Below are positions 16,354 to 25,318 of a stretch of DNA of 64,000 nt, one piece after another. The stretch comes from Pedobacter psychrodurus (GTDB lineage: Bacteria > Bacteroidota > Bacteroidia > Sphingobacteriales > Sphingobacteriaceae). The stretch is from positions 1 through 64,000 of the forward strand of contig NZ_SJSO01000016.1 in the NCBI RefSeq assembly GCF_004331735.1, in the 5' to 3' direction. The notes under the pieces were generated by a model. It searched no databases, was not told the DNA's origin, and saw only the letters and a program-made list of their open reading frames with translations. Within the stretch, counting starts at the first letter, position 1. Every line of letters starts with the position of its first letter. A program made the translations under genes and the position numbers.

Positions 16354-17553
16354 TTATTTAATGAAGGTAAAGGTGAGCGTAAAAACCGTTCCTGAATTTT
16401 GTTCGCTCTGGCAGCCTACAGTGCCATTCATCAGGCCTACATATCTTTTAACAATGTTCAGGCCTAAGCCTGTGCCAGGGATATCGCCGGTATTATGTGC
16501 CCTGAAAAAAGGTTCAAACAGGTTGTGCAAATCGACTTTTGGAATGCCTATACCATTGTCTTTCACCTCTAAGATCAGCTCGTCATCTTTTAAAATGGAA
16601 TTGAACTGGATCAAAGTATCTGCACCAGAATATTTTATAGAATTGGAAATCAGATTGATCACACAATTTTTCAACAGGTTCGGATCGAGGTAAACCTCGG
16701 CGGTTGTACCCGTATGTTCGTAAATAATGTGCTGGTTCTCTTTGGTCATCATCTGCATTTCTTCTGCTATTTCTTCAGCAAAGCTGATGATGTTAAAAGG
16801 TTGTGCCGACGCCTCAACTTTTCCTGCTTCGAGTTTTTCCAATGAAAGGAAATCGTTTAAGATCGTAGTGAGGTTATTAATCGAATTTTTGATTTTCAGC
16901 GTATGTTTTTCTACACTGGCCACATCCTGTTTGCTTGTATATTTATCTATTAAAGAAGCCGATAACTGAATGGAGCTCAGCGGTGTTCTAAACTCATGCG
17001 AAGCCATGGAAACAAACCTCGTTTTAAGTTGGTTTAGCTCCTTTTCCTTTTGAAAAAGTGCCTGCATATTTTCTTTGGCCATCTCTAGTTCTGAGACGAG
17101 TTTAACCAGATCGTGTGTGCGTTCCTTGATCTTAACCTCTAATTTCTCGGTGTAACTTCTGATCTGCTCTTCATTGGCTTTTTCTTTACTCAGATCGTGG
17201 ATAAAACCGGTATAAATTTTACGGTCGCTAAATTTGATTTCGCTAACGCCTAATCTGAATGGAAAAACCGAACCATCTTTGCGTTTTCCAGAAACTTCAC
17301 GTCCCGTTCCGATGATGTGCTTCTCGCCGGTATGTTCATATCGGGACAAGTATCCATCGTGGCGGGAATGATCAGGCTCCGGCATCAAAACTGATACATT
17401 TTTGCCTACCAGTTCTTCCCTGCCATAACCAAAAAGCTCAAGCGCAGCAGGGTTTAAATGTTCTATAGTCCCCCTATCATCAATGGTTATAATCCCATCA
17501 ATGGCATTTTCAATAATTGCATCTAAAAATTTCGATCTATCCATGTAACACAT
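16354..17553 (-). CDS. FixL-like PAS-domain sensor histidine kinase (copy 1)
   Basis: 399 residues, soluble (no membrane span). The start is ATG 17553, preceded by AGGGA, or MDRSK at 17544. Residues about 8-125 are a PAS domain close to the haem PAS of rhizobial FixL: His65 in RHDGYLSRY corresponds to the proximal haem ligand and Arg85 in IGTGREVSG to the distal oxygen-contacting Arg. A coiled coil leads to HisKA (SHEFRTPLSSIQL) and HATPase (NCVINLISNSIKYSG, DNGIGIP, GTGLGLNIV). It should phosphorylate the adjacent receiver-CRP protein in response to oxygen. Haem binding is inferred from motif conservation. Confidence 0.88.
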   Translation of the reverse strand: MCYMDRSKFLDAIIENAIDGIITIDDRGTIEHLNPAALELFGYGREELVGKNVSVLMPEPDHSRHDGYLSRYEHTGEKHIIGTGREVSGKRKDGSVFPFRLGVSEIKFSDRKIYTGFIHDLSKEKANEEQIRSYTEKLEVKIKERTHDLVKLVSELEMAKENMQALFQKEKELNQLKTRFVSMASHEFRTPLSSIQLSASLIDKYTSKQDVASVEKHTLKIKNSINNLTTILNDFLSLEKLEAGKVEASAQPFNIISFAEEIAEEMQMMTKENQHIIYEHTGTTAEVYLDPNLLKNCVINLISNSIKYSGADTLIQFNSILKDDELILEVKDNGIGIPKVDLHNLFEPFFRAHNTGDIPGTGLGLNIVKRYVGLMNGTVGCQSEQNSGTVFTLTFTFIK

Positions 17554-17600
17554 CAGTATGTCCCTGTAAATATAGAAAAGTTATTACCGATCTTTTTTCC

Positions 17601-19382
17601 TTATTCAACAATCAATCCTTCTAGTTTGTCTTTCGACTTTGCCAGCTGTTCATATAATTCCTTTAACTCGCCCGATGCCTGATCGGCAACCTCGTTGAAT
17701 AGTTTTTTATAATAGTTAATCCCTTCGGCCAGTTGCAGTTTGAATCCGTTTAACTGCTTTCTTTTTTTATCGCTGAAATTTTGAAGCTGCTTTTTGATAT
17801 CTTCCTGAAGATAATCGATATAAAGATTGAGCTCTTTGATGAATACATGTGGCCGTTCTACCTGCGTTAACAGGTTAATTTTTCCGTAAATATGGCCAAC
17901 CATTTCATCAAGTGAGTATACATCAGAAAAATAGGCGAGGTTTGGCCCCGGACAAATGGCTACTGCTGTATTTTCTTTTGGTTTAGCGATATTGTATTTC
18001 AAATAAGTGGAAGCACATAAACCTTCGCAAAGGCAAACTTTTTCGGTTACCAGGTTAAATTGTTTTTGGTATTCATCTGCCGATAATCCGGCTGTTTTTA
18101 GGCTTTTGATCTTTAAGTGCTGATACTCGCGTGATGCCGTACAGATGGCCTGCAGGGTAAATTCTGTATTGTTGCAGAGGTATTTTTTGGTACATGGGCT
18201 TCCCGGCCGCCCCTTTTCAATCCGCTCGCTACGTTGGAGGTCTATTGTACTGTTTTTAAAGTTATTAAACTGGATACCCAGCGGAGAAGCTCCACTTAAA
18301 TAAAAGTCATTTTCTGTTGAGCTCGCCAATTGCGCCAGCGTCCCGGCATCTACATTCGTTACTTCGGGTACCAACAGGAAAGGGCTTCCCCATCCTGTGG
18401 CATCAAGATTGTAATATTGAAGGAGGAAATCGTGTTCTGCTGCAGTACCTATTCCACCCTGAACACTGATCCGTAGTTTAGGCTGTTTTTCTGTTTGGAT
18501 CCCCTTTTGCGCCAAAGCAGATTGGTACATTTTAAAAAGCTCAATGAGCATGTCGCTTTTTTTGAGCTTAAATTCTTCTAAAATTGGCCCCAATAAATAA
18601 CCTTCTGTTGCAAAAGCATGGCCACCACAATTGAGTCCCGATTCTATCCTGAATTCTGAAACCCACAAGCCCTTTTTTGCCAAAAATTTAGCCTGTATCA
18701 GTGCCGACCTAAAATCGCTTACTTTTAAGATGATTTTCTTTTTCAGCTTGCCATTTTCATCTGGGAAAAAGTCTTCAAAATTTTCCATATAGCTGTATAA
18801 TTTCGGGTTCATGCCAGCAGATAACACGACTGAAGCGTTCAGTTTACTTTCGGCAAAACCGCGTAGTGCGGTTAATGCATCGGTATTGGTATCGCCCGAA
18901 TATTCGCCATCTACATAATTCATTTTATCTACCTTGGCCATGATATTCACATCAATAGCCCCCATCCGCATCGCATTTTTTAAAAGTGACTGGAAGGTCT
19001 GCTTGGTTTCACCTTCAGGATATTCCAACATCAGTTCGTAACCATGTTTTAATTTAGAAGTATCAGGCAGTAGCTCAAAATAGCGGCAGATATCGTTTCC
19101 AGCAGTAAAATCCTGCTGTTTTAAGGCTTTAAAATCGTTGGTGATGGTTTCTGACAGAAAGTTGAGGTAGGCGGTGATGCGTTTACTTCGGCTGCCCGTT
19201 TCATCTTTTGAAATCGCTTCGAAATGAATCGAGCGGCTTTTTGAATGATAAGCACGCATGCGTTCGATCAGTTCGTCATCAACAATAGAGAGCACGGAGG
19301 AAATACCGTACCTGGCAACTTTTAATGGGGTATCAATAGAATAGCCTAAGCCCAGTACGGGAATATGGAATGAATGTGGCAT
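17601..19382 (-). CDS. Uncharacterised NPD/nitronate-monooxygenase-like flavoprotein with Cys-rich C-terminal half
   Basis: 593 residues, cytoplasmic. The first 390 residues look like a TIM-barrel of the nitronate monooxygenase/2-nitropropane dioxygenase group: LGLGYSIDTPLKVARYGISS at the start, LNCGGHAFATEG near residue 250 (the GGH motif) and VQGGIGTAAEHDFLL (flavin-phosphate loop). A Cys-rich region follows (CTKKYLCNN, VCLCEGLCAS, AICPGP) and a coiled-coil tail. This is far longer than normal members. Its reaction is unknown. Its own promoter carries a nearly perfect FNR-like box, tying it to low-oxygen regulation. Confidence 0.6.
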   Translation of the reverse strand: MPHSFHIPVLGLGYSIDTPLKVARYGISSVLSIVDDELIERMRAYHSKSRSIHFEAISKDETGSRSKRITAYLNFLSETITNDFKALKQQDFTAGNDICRYFELLPDTSKLKHGYELMLEYPEGETKQTFQSLLKNAMRMGAIDVNIMAKVDKMNYVDGEYSGDTNTDALTALRGFAESKLNASVVLSAGMNPKLYSYMENFEDFFPDENGKLKKKIILKVSDFRSALIQAKFLAKKGLWVSEFRIESGLNCGGHAFATEGYLLGPILEEFKLKKSDMLIELFKMYQSALAQKGIQTEKQPKLRISVQGGIGTAAEHDFLLQYYNLDATGWGSPFLLVPEVTNVDAGTLAQLASSTENDFYLSGASPLGIQFNNFKNSTIDLQRSERIEKGRPGSPCTKKYLCNNTEFTLQAICTASREYQHLKIKSLKTAGLSADEYQKQFNLVTEKVCLCEGLCASTYLKYNIAKPKENTAVAICPGPNLAYFSDVYSLDEMVGHIYGKINLLTQVERPHVFIKELNLYIDYLQEDIKKQLQNFSDKKRKQLNGFKLQLAEGINYYKKLFNEVADQASGELKELYEQLAKSKDKLEGLIVE

Positions 19383-19438
19383 GGTATTTCGTTATATAGG
19401 TTTGGCCTTTCACAACAAAAAGCCAATAATTTCGGCAG

Positions 19439-19504
19439 CAAAACTATTATAGTTGAACTGATCTGGTGATGATGCCTGTCAAAGCAAAAAATGAGTTGGA
19501 TCAT
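19439..19504 (-). promoter_or_regulatory. Promoter of the NPD-like gene with FNR-like box
   Basis: Minus-strand -7 element TAGTTTTG (19439-19446). The palindrome ATGAG-TTGG-ATCAT (19491-19504; nine of ten half-site bases symmetric) is centred 55 bp upstream, the same geometry as the cco promoter. Confidence 0.65.
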
Positions 19505-19553
19505 TTTTTAGTGGATCATGATATGCGATTTGAGTGATTGAAGGTTTATTCCG

Positions 19554-20009
19554 TTAATCACTACTATCGTTAACCTCAAACCTACCCGTTTTAAGGTGCA
19601 TTATAATTTTAAATACGATCATTCCCTCCTCATAAGGATCTGTTTTTCCTGTGCCATGTGATGGTTGCGCTGAGGGGGTATTGGTTAAAGGCATCATCCG
19701 GTGAATAATCCCCTGAAGTACCCTTTGTTTTTCTGCGGCATCGATGATTTCTTCAAATTTGCCCCAGCACACCACACTCTTCCAGTTAAAGGTGTCGCGG
19801 ATCTGATCGGTTTGAAAGCATACCTGAGGATTACTTTTCATCATCCTGATTTTTTGCCCTGGAGCAGAATGAGCGTAAACCGTGCCGCTATTGTACACGT
19901 AATTGATGGGTACAATGTAACTTACCCCATGGGCATGGCAAGCCAAACGGCCAATATATTGTTCTTTAAGGAGTTTTTCGATCTCCTCTTCTTTTAATAT
20001 TCCTAACAT
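19554..20009 (-). CDS. Pyridoxamine 5'-phosphate oxidase-like FMN-binding split-barrel protein
   Basis: 151 residues. The pattern IGRLACHAHGVSYIVPINYVY, then KIRMMKSNPQVCFQTD and WKSVVCWGKFEEI, is that of the flavin-reductase/PNPOx-like split barrel (NimA-like subgroup). Such proteins bind FMN, F420 or haem; the substrate is unknown. It lies 32 bp after the alcohol dehydrogenase and likely shares the usp-adh transcript. Confidence 0.8.
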   Translation of the reverse strand: MLGILKEEEIEKLLKEQYIGRLACHAHGVSYIVPINYVYNSGTVYAHSAPGQKIRMMKSNPQVCFQTDQIRDTFNWKSVVCWGKFEEIIDAAEKQRVLQGIIHRMMPLTNTPSAQPSHGTGKTDPYEEGMIVFKIIMHLKTGRFEVNDSSD

Positions 20010-20041
20010 CTTCTTATCGTTAAATATTGATTAATAAACAC

Positions 20042-21076
20042 CTAATCACCAGAGATATTCAGAACAATCCGTCCCTCAATCTCACCTTTTTTCATTTGAT
20101 CGAACACATTATTGATGTCTTCGAGTTTTGCTTCTTTAACCTGTGCCCTTACCTTTCCATCTACTGCAAATTCGATGGCTTCCTGCATGTCTTTTCTTGT
20201 GCCTACAATAGAACCTCTAATGGTTATCCTGTTCAACACGGTATCGAATATGGGCAGATCAAAACTGCCGGGAGGTAGTCCGTTTAGGGATAAAGCACCT
20301 TTTCTTCGCAATGCCGAAAGCCCTTGGCTAAATGCAACAGGTGTTACTGCAGTTACCAGTACGCCGTGCATACCACCGGTTTGTTTTTTAAGAAATTCAC
20401 CAGGATCATGTTCAAGCGCATTAACAACAATGTCTGCACCGAGTTTTCTGGCCATCTCCAATTTATCGTTTGAAATATCAATTGCAGCGACCTGAAAGCC
20501 CATGGCTTTTGCATATTGAACGCCAAGGTGGCCAAGTCCACCGATGCCCGATATGGCTACCCATTCGCCTGCTTTAACCTCAGTTTCTTTTAAGCCTTTA
20601 TAAACGGTAACGCCAGCACAGATAATCGGTGCCATTTCTGCAAAATTTACGTGCGAAGGGAAATGGGCAACGTATCTGGAATCGGCAATTACATATTCGG
20701 CGAAACCTCCATCAACACTATAGCCTCCATTTTGCTGCTCGTAGCATAAGGTTTCCCAGCCTGTTAAACAAAATTCGCAACAGCCACAAGCACTGTACAA
20801 CCAAGGCACACCAACTACATCACCTTCTTTAACACTTTTAACATCATGCCCCATTGCGGCTACCAAGCCTATGGCCTCGTGGCCGGGTACCAATGGCATT
20901 TTTGATTTTACCGGCCAATCTCCATTACAGGCATGCAAATCAGTATGGCATACCCCGCATGAAATTACCTTAACCAAAATCTCATATTGATTGAGTGGTC
21001 TAACCGGAAGTTCTTCTATGGCCAGCGGCCCTCCATACTCATGGATAACCGCGGCTTTCATTGTTTTAGGATACAT
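20042..21076 (-). CDS. Zinc-dependent alcohol dehydrogenase (AdhP type)
   Basis: 344 residues (or 339 from the more usual MKAAVIHEYG start at 21061). The catalytic zinc motif CGVCHTDLHACNGDWP and GHEAIG, the structural zinc Cys set CGCCEFCLTGWETLC, and the NAD Rossmann motif GIGGLGHLGVQYAKAMG are all present. It would interconvert primary alcohols and aldehydes with NAD(H), useful for fermentative redox balance. It lies 51 bp downstream of a universal stress protein gene with no promoter visible between. Confidence 0.9.
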   Translation of the reverse strand: MYPKTMKAAVIHEYGGPLAIEELPVRPLNQYEILVKVISCGVCHTDLHACNGDWPVKSKMPLVPGHEAIGLVAAMGHDVKSVKEGDVVGVPWLYSACGCCEFCLTGWETLCYEQQNGGYSVDGGFAEYVIADSRYVAHFPSHVNFAEMAPIICAGVTVYKGLKETEVKAGEWVAISGIGGLGHLGVQYAKAMGFQVAAIDISNDKLEMARKLGADIVVNALEHDPGEFLKKQTGGMHGVLVTAVTPVAFSQGLSALRRKGALSLNGLPPGSFDLPIFDTVLNRITIRGSIVGTRKDMQEAIEFAVDGKVRAQVKEAKLEDINNVFDQMKKGEIEGRIVLNISGD

Positions 21077-21127
21077 ATATTCTGTTTAAAAATAGATTGT
21101 AGCATTTTATTTAATGATCGGCTAGTT

Positions 21128-22003
21128 TTACATTGGGATATTGTGTTCGGGCGGTAAAACCAAAAGCGGGATCTGAATATGATCAGACATGTTTAGGGTA
21201 TAGCTGCCTTTAAGCAGGCGATGAAAAAAACTGTGTTTTCGGTGCACCATTGCCAGAATATAGATCTGTCCGTTTTCAACGATCCAATCTAACCCGTCCT
21301 TAATTCGCTCACTGTTTACATGTCTATGGTAGATATTTCTATAGTTCACCCTATCGGCAACCCGGTTTAAAAATTCTTCGGTTTCTTGTTTGTGAAGGGT
21401 CGCGTCTGATTTTGAATCACCGGTATGTGTAATGAGTATATCGGCATTAAAGGGTTTTGCAAATTCGGCAAGTGCACATAAAACCGAAATATCGCTATGG
21501 CTAAAATCTGTGGCAAAAGCGATTTTTTTAGGTTTCTTAAACCGATATCCCGCAGGAATAAGCAAAACAGGTATTTCCTGTTCGATGATTTTTCTGGCAA
21601 CACTGCCCATAAGTGTTTTGGTTAATTTATCTGCACGGTTTAGTCCGGCCACAACGAGGTTCATTTTACACTCAGCAAAATATTTACTAATCTCTTGTTC
21701 AACCTCGCCACGAACAGACCGCCCAAACACTTCTGCTTTAAAACCAAACTCATGATGAGCCTTTTTATATTTTTCTTCAACTTTTTCAACCAGTTTGTCC
21801 AAGGCTTTTTTAGCATCAGCTTCTATAAGCTTATATTCTTCAAGCGGCCATACCAGAGATGCGGCAGCCGGAGAAAATTCAGGGACCTGAAAAACATTTA
21901 ACAGTTCTACTCTGGCACCAATACCGTAGGCCAGATCAGTTGCATAATCAGCTGCGTTCTCTGCCGTTGCAGAGAAATCAACAGGTACCAGGATTTTTTT
22001 CAT
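21128..22003 (-). CDS. Tandem universal stress protein (UspA family)
   Basis: 291 residues forming two Usp domains, the first to about residue 150 (MKKILVPVDFSATAENAADY ... MGSVARKIIEQEIPVLLIPAG), the second degenerate (KKIAFATDFSHSDISVLCAL ... GSYTLNMSDHIQIPLLVLP). The ATP-binding G-x2-G-x9-G(S/T) pattern is approximate in domain 1 (GLNRADKLTKTLMGSVA). These proteins accumulate under hypoxia and other stress. A second tandem Usp is encoded at 32543-33400. An FNR-like box sits about 80 bp upstream. Confidence 0.9.
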   Translation of the reverse strand: MKKILVPVDFSATAENAADYATDLAYGIGARVELLNVFQVPEFSPAAASLVWPLEEYKLIEADAKKALDKLVEKVEEKYKKAHHEFGFKAEVFGRSVRGEVEQEISKYFAECKMNLVVAGLNRADKLTKTLMGSVARKIIEQEIPVLLIPAGYRFKKPKKIAFATDFSHSDISVLCALAEFAKPFNADILITHTGDSKSDATLHKQETEEFLNRVADRVNYRNIYHRHVNSERIKDGLDWIVENGQIYILAMVHRKHSFFHRLLKGSYTLNMSDHIQIPLLVLPPEHNIPM

Positions 22004-22049
22004 ATTGTGCGCTGTTTAATTAAGCATAAAGTTTGTAAAAACCCGATGT

Positions 22050-22092
22050 TAAAAATATGAGCAGCATCAGTTATTAAAATGATCGTCATCCA
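22050..22092 (-). promoter_or_regulatory. usp-adh promoter with FNR-like box (class II spacing)
   Basis: The palindrome ATGAT-CGTC-ATCCA (22079-22092) is centred 32 bp upstream of a -7-like TATTTTTA (22050-22057) on the minus strand. That is two helical turns closer than at the cco-type promoters and overlaps the -33 zone. The shared core TGATCGTCATC also occurs at 25306. Confidence 0.5.
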
Positions 22093-22229
22093 GCGCATCA
22101 CTAATAAGGCAAATCTTTCCACCAACTATAAGAAAGAGATATTTAGACTAATTATCATTACCACAAAAAAGATCGAATTCATCATCCTTTCTGTAATTTC
22201 AGTGTTTTAAAATTATCCCATTATACAAG

Positions 22230-22595
22230 ATGAGTGTGCATATAGGCTTAATGATCTGGAAGGAAATGAAGCAGAAAGATATCTCTGTTTCAGACATTGC
22301 TGCCACCCTTGAGATCAGCAAAACAAAGGCACAGGAAATGCTGAATACCGCAACTATCGATATCCTTACTTTAGTCCGTGTCAGTGAAATCCTGAACTAC
22401 AATTTTTTCAGCTATTACGAAAGTGGAAAGGTTTTTTCTAAGATCGGGTTACAGGAAAAAAACCGCCTAACCGCAGAAGTTGACCGGTTGAAGGCTTTGC
22501 TCGCAGAAAAGAACAAAGCCCTGGAACTTCAGGAGAGGTTAAACAAGATTCAGCTCAGCACGATTTCGCTATTGGAAAAAGGACAGTTTAGGTAA
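22230..22595 (+). CDS. Small HTH protein with coiled-coil tail
   Basis: 121 residues. Residues 1-65 read as an XRE-like helix-turn-helix (KDISVSDIAATLEISKTKAQ) and are followed by NYNFFSYY and a leucine-rich coiled coil (LTAEVDRLKALLAEKNKALE). It is probably a DNA-binding regulator that oligomerises through the coil; target unknown. It is divergent from the usp operon and convergent with the YceI gene at 22627. Small HTH-coil proteins of this kind are frequent in Sphingobacteriaceae, as far as I recall. Confidence 0.7.
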   Translation: MSVHIGLMIWKEMKQKDISVSDIAATLEISKTKAQEMLNTATIDILTLVRVSEILNYNFFSYYESGKVFSKIGLQEKNRLTAEVDRLKALLAEKNKALELQERLNKIQLSTISLLEKGQFR

Positions 22596-22626
22596 AATGT
22601 AGCCCAAATTCGTTAACACATCTGAA

Positions 22627-23214
22627 TCACCCTACCCGTTCCATTTTCAAAAAGAAGATCACAACCAATTGATCTTTTGCCTGTATGAGCATGCCTATTT
22701 TTTTTGGAGGGATCAGATGAAAATCCGAAAAATTGACGGTCTGTTGCCCGGTCAGTTCTATTAAGCCCCGTTTAACATTTATCTGATAACAGATTTCGAA
22801 TTTTCTCAATACACCTGATAGCATGATCTCGACATCACCCTTAACAAAACTACGCTGATCTGCTGAAGGGATTTCTTTCAAAGACAGGAATCTGATCCTT
22901 AGGACTGGAAATCTGTTCTCCTTTAGTGTGCTTAGTAGTTGTTTAGTCATCATTGTACTGCTACAATCAAAATCCTTTACCTCCAGGTTTAAGGTTCCAG
23001 AAAGCACCATATGATCTGTTTTATCCCTCGAAATCAGCACCGTATCGCTTTTTGGATAACGTAAGATTGCACAGGAAAACCTGTTTATATTGGTAGTTCC
23101 GTTAACGGTGAGCATACTGTTTTCGCTCACTACCCACCTGGAGGTACTTTTGGCTTTATCCACAGGCCTCAAGCTGGCCAACAGAAAAACAAGGATGCTT
23201 ATCAGTAGTTTCAT
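22627..23214 (-). CDS. Secreted YceI-like protein (second copy)
   Basis: 195 residues. An N-terminal signal-like segment (MKLLISILVFLLASLRP) is followed by the YceI pattern: SRWVVSENSMLTVNGTTNIN, VKDFDCSSTMMTKQLLSTLK, RFPVLRIRF. YceI proteins are lipocalin-like periplasmic proteins binding polyprenyl or other hydrophobic molecules. It is last in an apparent YceI-porin-YceI operon; the gap to the porin is 52 bp. Confidence 0.75.
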   Translation of the reverse strand: MKLLISILVFLLASLRPVDKAKSTSRWVVSENSMLTVNGTTNINRFSCAILRYPKSDTVLISRDKTDHMVLSGTLNLEVKDFDCSSTMMTKQLLSTLKENRFPVLRIRFLSLKEIPSADQRSFVKGDVEIMLSGVLRKFEICYQINVKRGLIELTGQQTVNFSDFHLIPPKKIGMLIQAKDQLVVIFFLKMERVG

Positions 23215-23266
23215 GATGATTTTTTTAAAGGCAGGAACAAATTGTACCCGCCTAGAGGTCTACTGG

Positions 23267-24583
23267 CTAAAACCCTACAACGGCCTGGATCACATAACCT
23301 TTGAATTTTCCCCCACTGCGAAAATCAGCTGTCGGGAAATCTTTATATTTCTGGTTCACATACTCGCCCTTTAACAATATATTTTTGGTCATAAACCATC
23401 CCGCAGCAAAAGCAAAACGGTCTATTTTTACATCTCCGGTATAGGTTATTGCAGGGGTGGTTCCGGCAACTGCTACATTAGCCATAGCAGCGGTAACCGT
23501 GTTATATTTTACACCAACAAAGAAGTTTTCTGACTTCCCGAACCTGTAAACGCCATCGATTGCCACCTGCTCAGCTCCCCTACTGTTAGTCTCTGCTTTT
23601 GATCTGCCCTTTGCATTTTCATAAGTAGCAAAGAGTTCAACTCCCTGTAGTTTTATAAATGCATTTAACTGAAAGGCATTCACTTTTTTGGTAAAACCAG
23701 GGTTAAATCGTCCGGAGAAGGCATTGGTGGTATTTACTGCGCCAACTTTTTCCAGTACCATAAAATAATTTGACCCGGTACGGTCGCCGCCATATAACGT
23801 TTGTCCGCCAGAACTGTTATTGCTGTAATAAGAGGCGGCCAAACGCACCCTCAAATCGCTGTTCAGTTGTTTATCAAAGCCGCCCTTTACGTAAACGGCT
23901 GGTGATTTGTGCACATTTGCATCCTGAGGAGTGGCGATCAAACTATCGATGTTACCTTTAATCATTCCGTTGGAAATACCGATTAAACCAAATAGCGCAT
24001 TTTTTCTCACTAAAACCTCTCCACCTATCTCAGTTGTAAACCCATCCATGATGTAATTTTCAATAAAAGGATTGTAGATCGTCTGTCCACCATCAGACCT
24101 GCGGAAATGCTGATCGCCATAGTTGATTTCCATATGCCCGATCTTGATGGTTGTTACCGACATTATATCTTCCCACAATTTACCCTTGAAGGGGAGCTTA
24201 TCAAACTGGATATATCCGCCCTTTACCCAGGTTTCGTTATGGTGGCGGGAAGAAAGGTAGCTGGTGAGGTTAAGTCTGATCCCATCTGAGAGTTGTACAT
24301 CCATGAACAGATTGGCATTGGCAGTGTTGAAGCCAGGGGTTATTTTATATAGAATGCCCGATGTATTTTCATGTTTCAGTCCTTGGAAAGACTGGGTAAA
24401 CCCTGCACCAAACTGAACCTTTATTTTATCGAACACGGCATTGCTATCTTTAGGCGCCTCAAAAACATTGATACCGGATTTATCATAGGGTCTCAAATTG
24501 GAAACCTGGGCTTGTGTTTCAAAGCTATACAAACTTGTAATTGCTACCGCAAGGACTGAAACTAGTGTAAATTTATTTTTCAT
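23267..24583 (-). CDS. Outer-membrane porin-like beta-barrel protein
   Basis: 438 residues from ATG 24583 (MKNKFTLVSVLAVAITSLYS, signal peptide). An in-frame ATG at 24607 overlaps the preceding stop but would put a polar stretch before the signal peptide. The mature part alternates beta strands with GG/YYSNNSSGGQTLYG loops and ends in GYVIQAVVGF, a typical barrel C-terminus. No plug or TonB box is seen, so it is a porin or channel rather than a receptor. It lies between two YceI genes. Confidence 0.75.
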   Translation of the reverse strand: MKNKFTLVSVLAVAITSLYSFETQAQVSNLRPYDKSGINVFEAPKDSNAVFDKIKVQFGAGFTQSFQGLKHENTSGILYKITPGFNTANANLFMDVQLSDGIRLNLTSYLSSRHHNETWVKGGYIQFDKLPFKGKLWEDIMSVTTIKIGHMEINYGDQHFRRSDGGQTIYNPFIENYIMDGFTTEIGGEVLVRKNALFGLIGISNGMIKGNIDSLIATPQDANVHKSPAVYVKGGFDKQLNSDLRVRLAASYYSNNSSGGQTLYGGDRTGSNYFMVLEKVGAVNTTNAFSGRFNPGFTKKVNAFQLNAFIKLQGVELFATYENAKGRSKAETNSRGAEQVAIDGVYRFGKSENFFVGVKYNTVTAAMANVAVAGTTPAITYTGDVKIDRFAFAAGWFMTKNILLKGEYVNQKYKDFPTADFRSGGKFKGYVIQAVVGF

Positions 24584-24606
24584 GATCTTCTGTTTATTGA
24601 TGGGCA

Positions 24607-25224
24607 TTATTTTGCCGATGAAGCTTTAGCATAGTCGAGCTCGAATTGTACAACCAGGTTATTGCCTACTTTCATGGCACCAAGCATAAAACTTGGCGGT
24701 TCAATACCATAGTCGGTAAGCATTAATTTTTCGCTGCCGTGACAACTGATGGAACCGTCTGCATTTACCAAAGCCATTACCTTCATCGAAAGGCTCTGTG
24801 TTTTACCGGCAATGGTCAGAATTCCTGTTGTTTGGATCGAATACCTGTTTGCCTGTACCATGGTAACTGTTGCAAAAGTGAGCTGATAGCTTATTTTAGG
24901 AAACTCAGTTGCACGAATCGTTTTATAGGTACGGTCGTCCATAGAAGATTTCCCGCTTTTGAGACTCTTTGCCACTACGCTAAATTTCAGCGTTGTTACG
25001 TCCGTCATTTCACCCCGGGCATTAAAGTTAAACGCACCTGTGCTTTCAAATTGTTTGGATGTCATTGACCAATCGTGAACGTTAGATGTGCCCATTACTT
25101 TCATTGAACCGCTCCCTGTTTTAGAAAGCTGATAGGTCGTTTGCCCAACTGTTATCAGCGGCGAGAGCATAAATAATAGGATGATAGGTCTGATTTTTTT
25201 CTGGAATATGTTAAATGTTTTCAT
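24607..25224 (-). CDS. Secreted YceI family protein (first gene of operon)
   Basis: 205 residues with a signal peptide ending near VGQTTYQL. The YceI domain reads SKTGSGSMKVMGTSNVHDWS, SGKSSMDDRTYKTIRATEFP, and LMLTDYGIEPPSFMLGAM. It probably binds an isoprenoid or similar lipid in the periplasm. The stop overlaps the longer porin frame, implying coupling. Its promoter carries a clear FNR-like box. Confidence 0.88.
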   Translation of the reverse strand: MKTFNIFQKKIRPIILLFMLSPLITVGQTTYQLSKTGSGSMKVMGTSNVHDWSMTSKQFESTGAFNFNARGEMTDVTTLKFSVVAKSLKSGKSSMDDRTYKTIRATEFPKISYQLTFATVTMVQANRYSIQTTGILTIAGKTQSLSMKVMALVNADGSISCHGSEKLMLTDYGIEPPSFMLGAMKVGNNLVVQFELDYAKASSAK

Positions 25225-25253
25225 GGCAGGGTTTATTGGATTAAACTGTTCGT

Positions 25254-25318
25254 CAAACCTACCCTGTTTTGCGGCAAATCTTATGATGAGAACCAGATGA
25301 AAAACTGATCGTCATCAC
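25254..25318 (-). promoter_or_regulatory. YceI operon promoter with FNR-like box
   Basis: Minus-strand -7 element TAGGTTTG (25254-25261), perfect consensus, 29 bp before the ATG. The box CTGAT-CGTC-ATCAC (25305-25318; the TGAT/ATCA core is perfect) is centred exactly 54 bp upstream, like the P-ATPase promoter. Confidence 0.7.
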
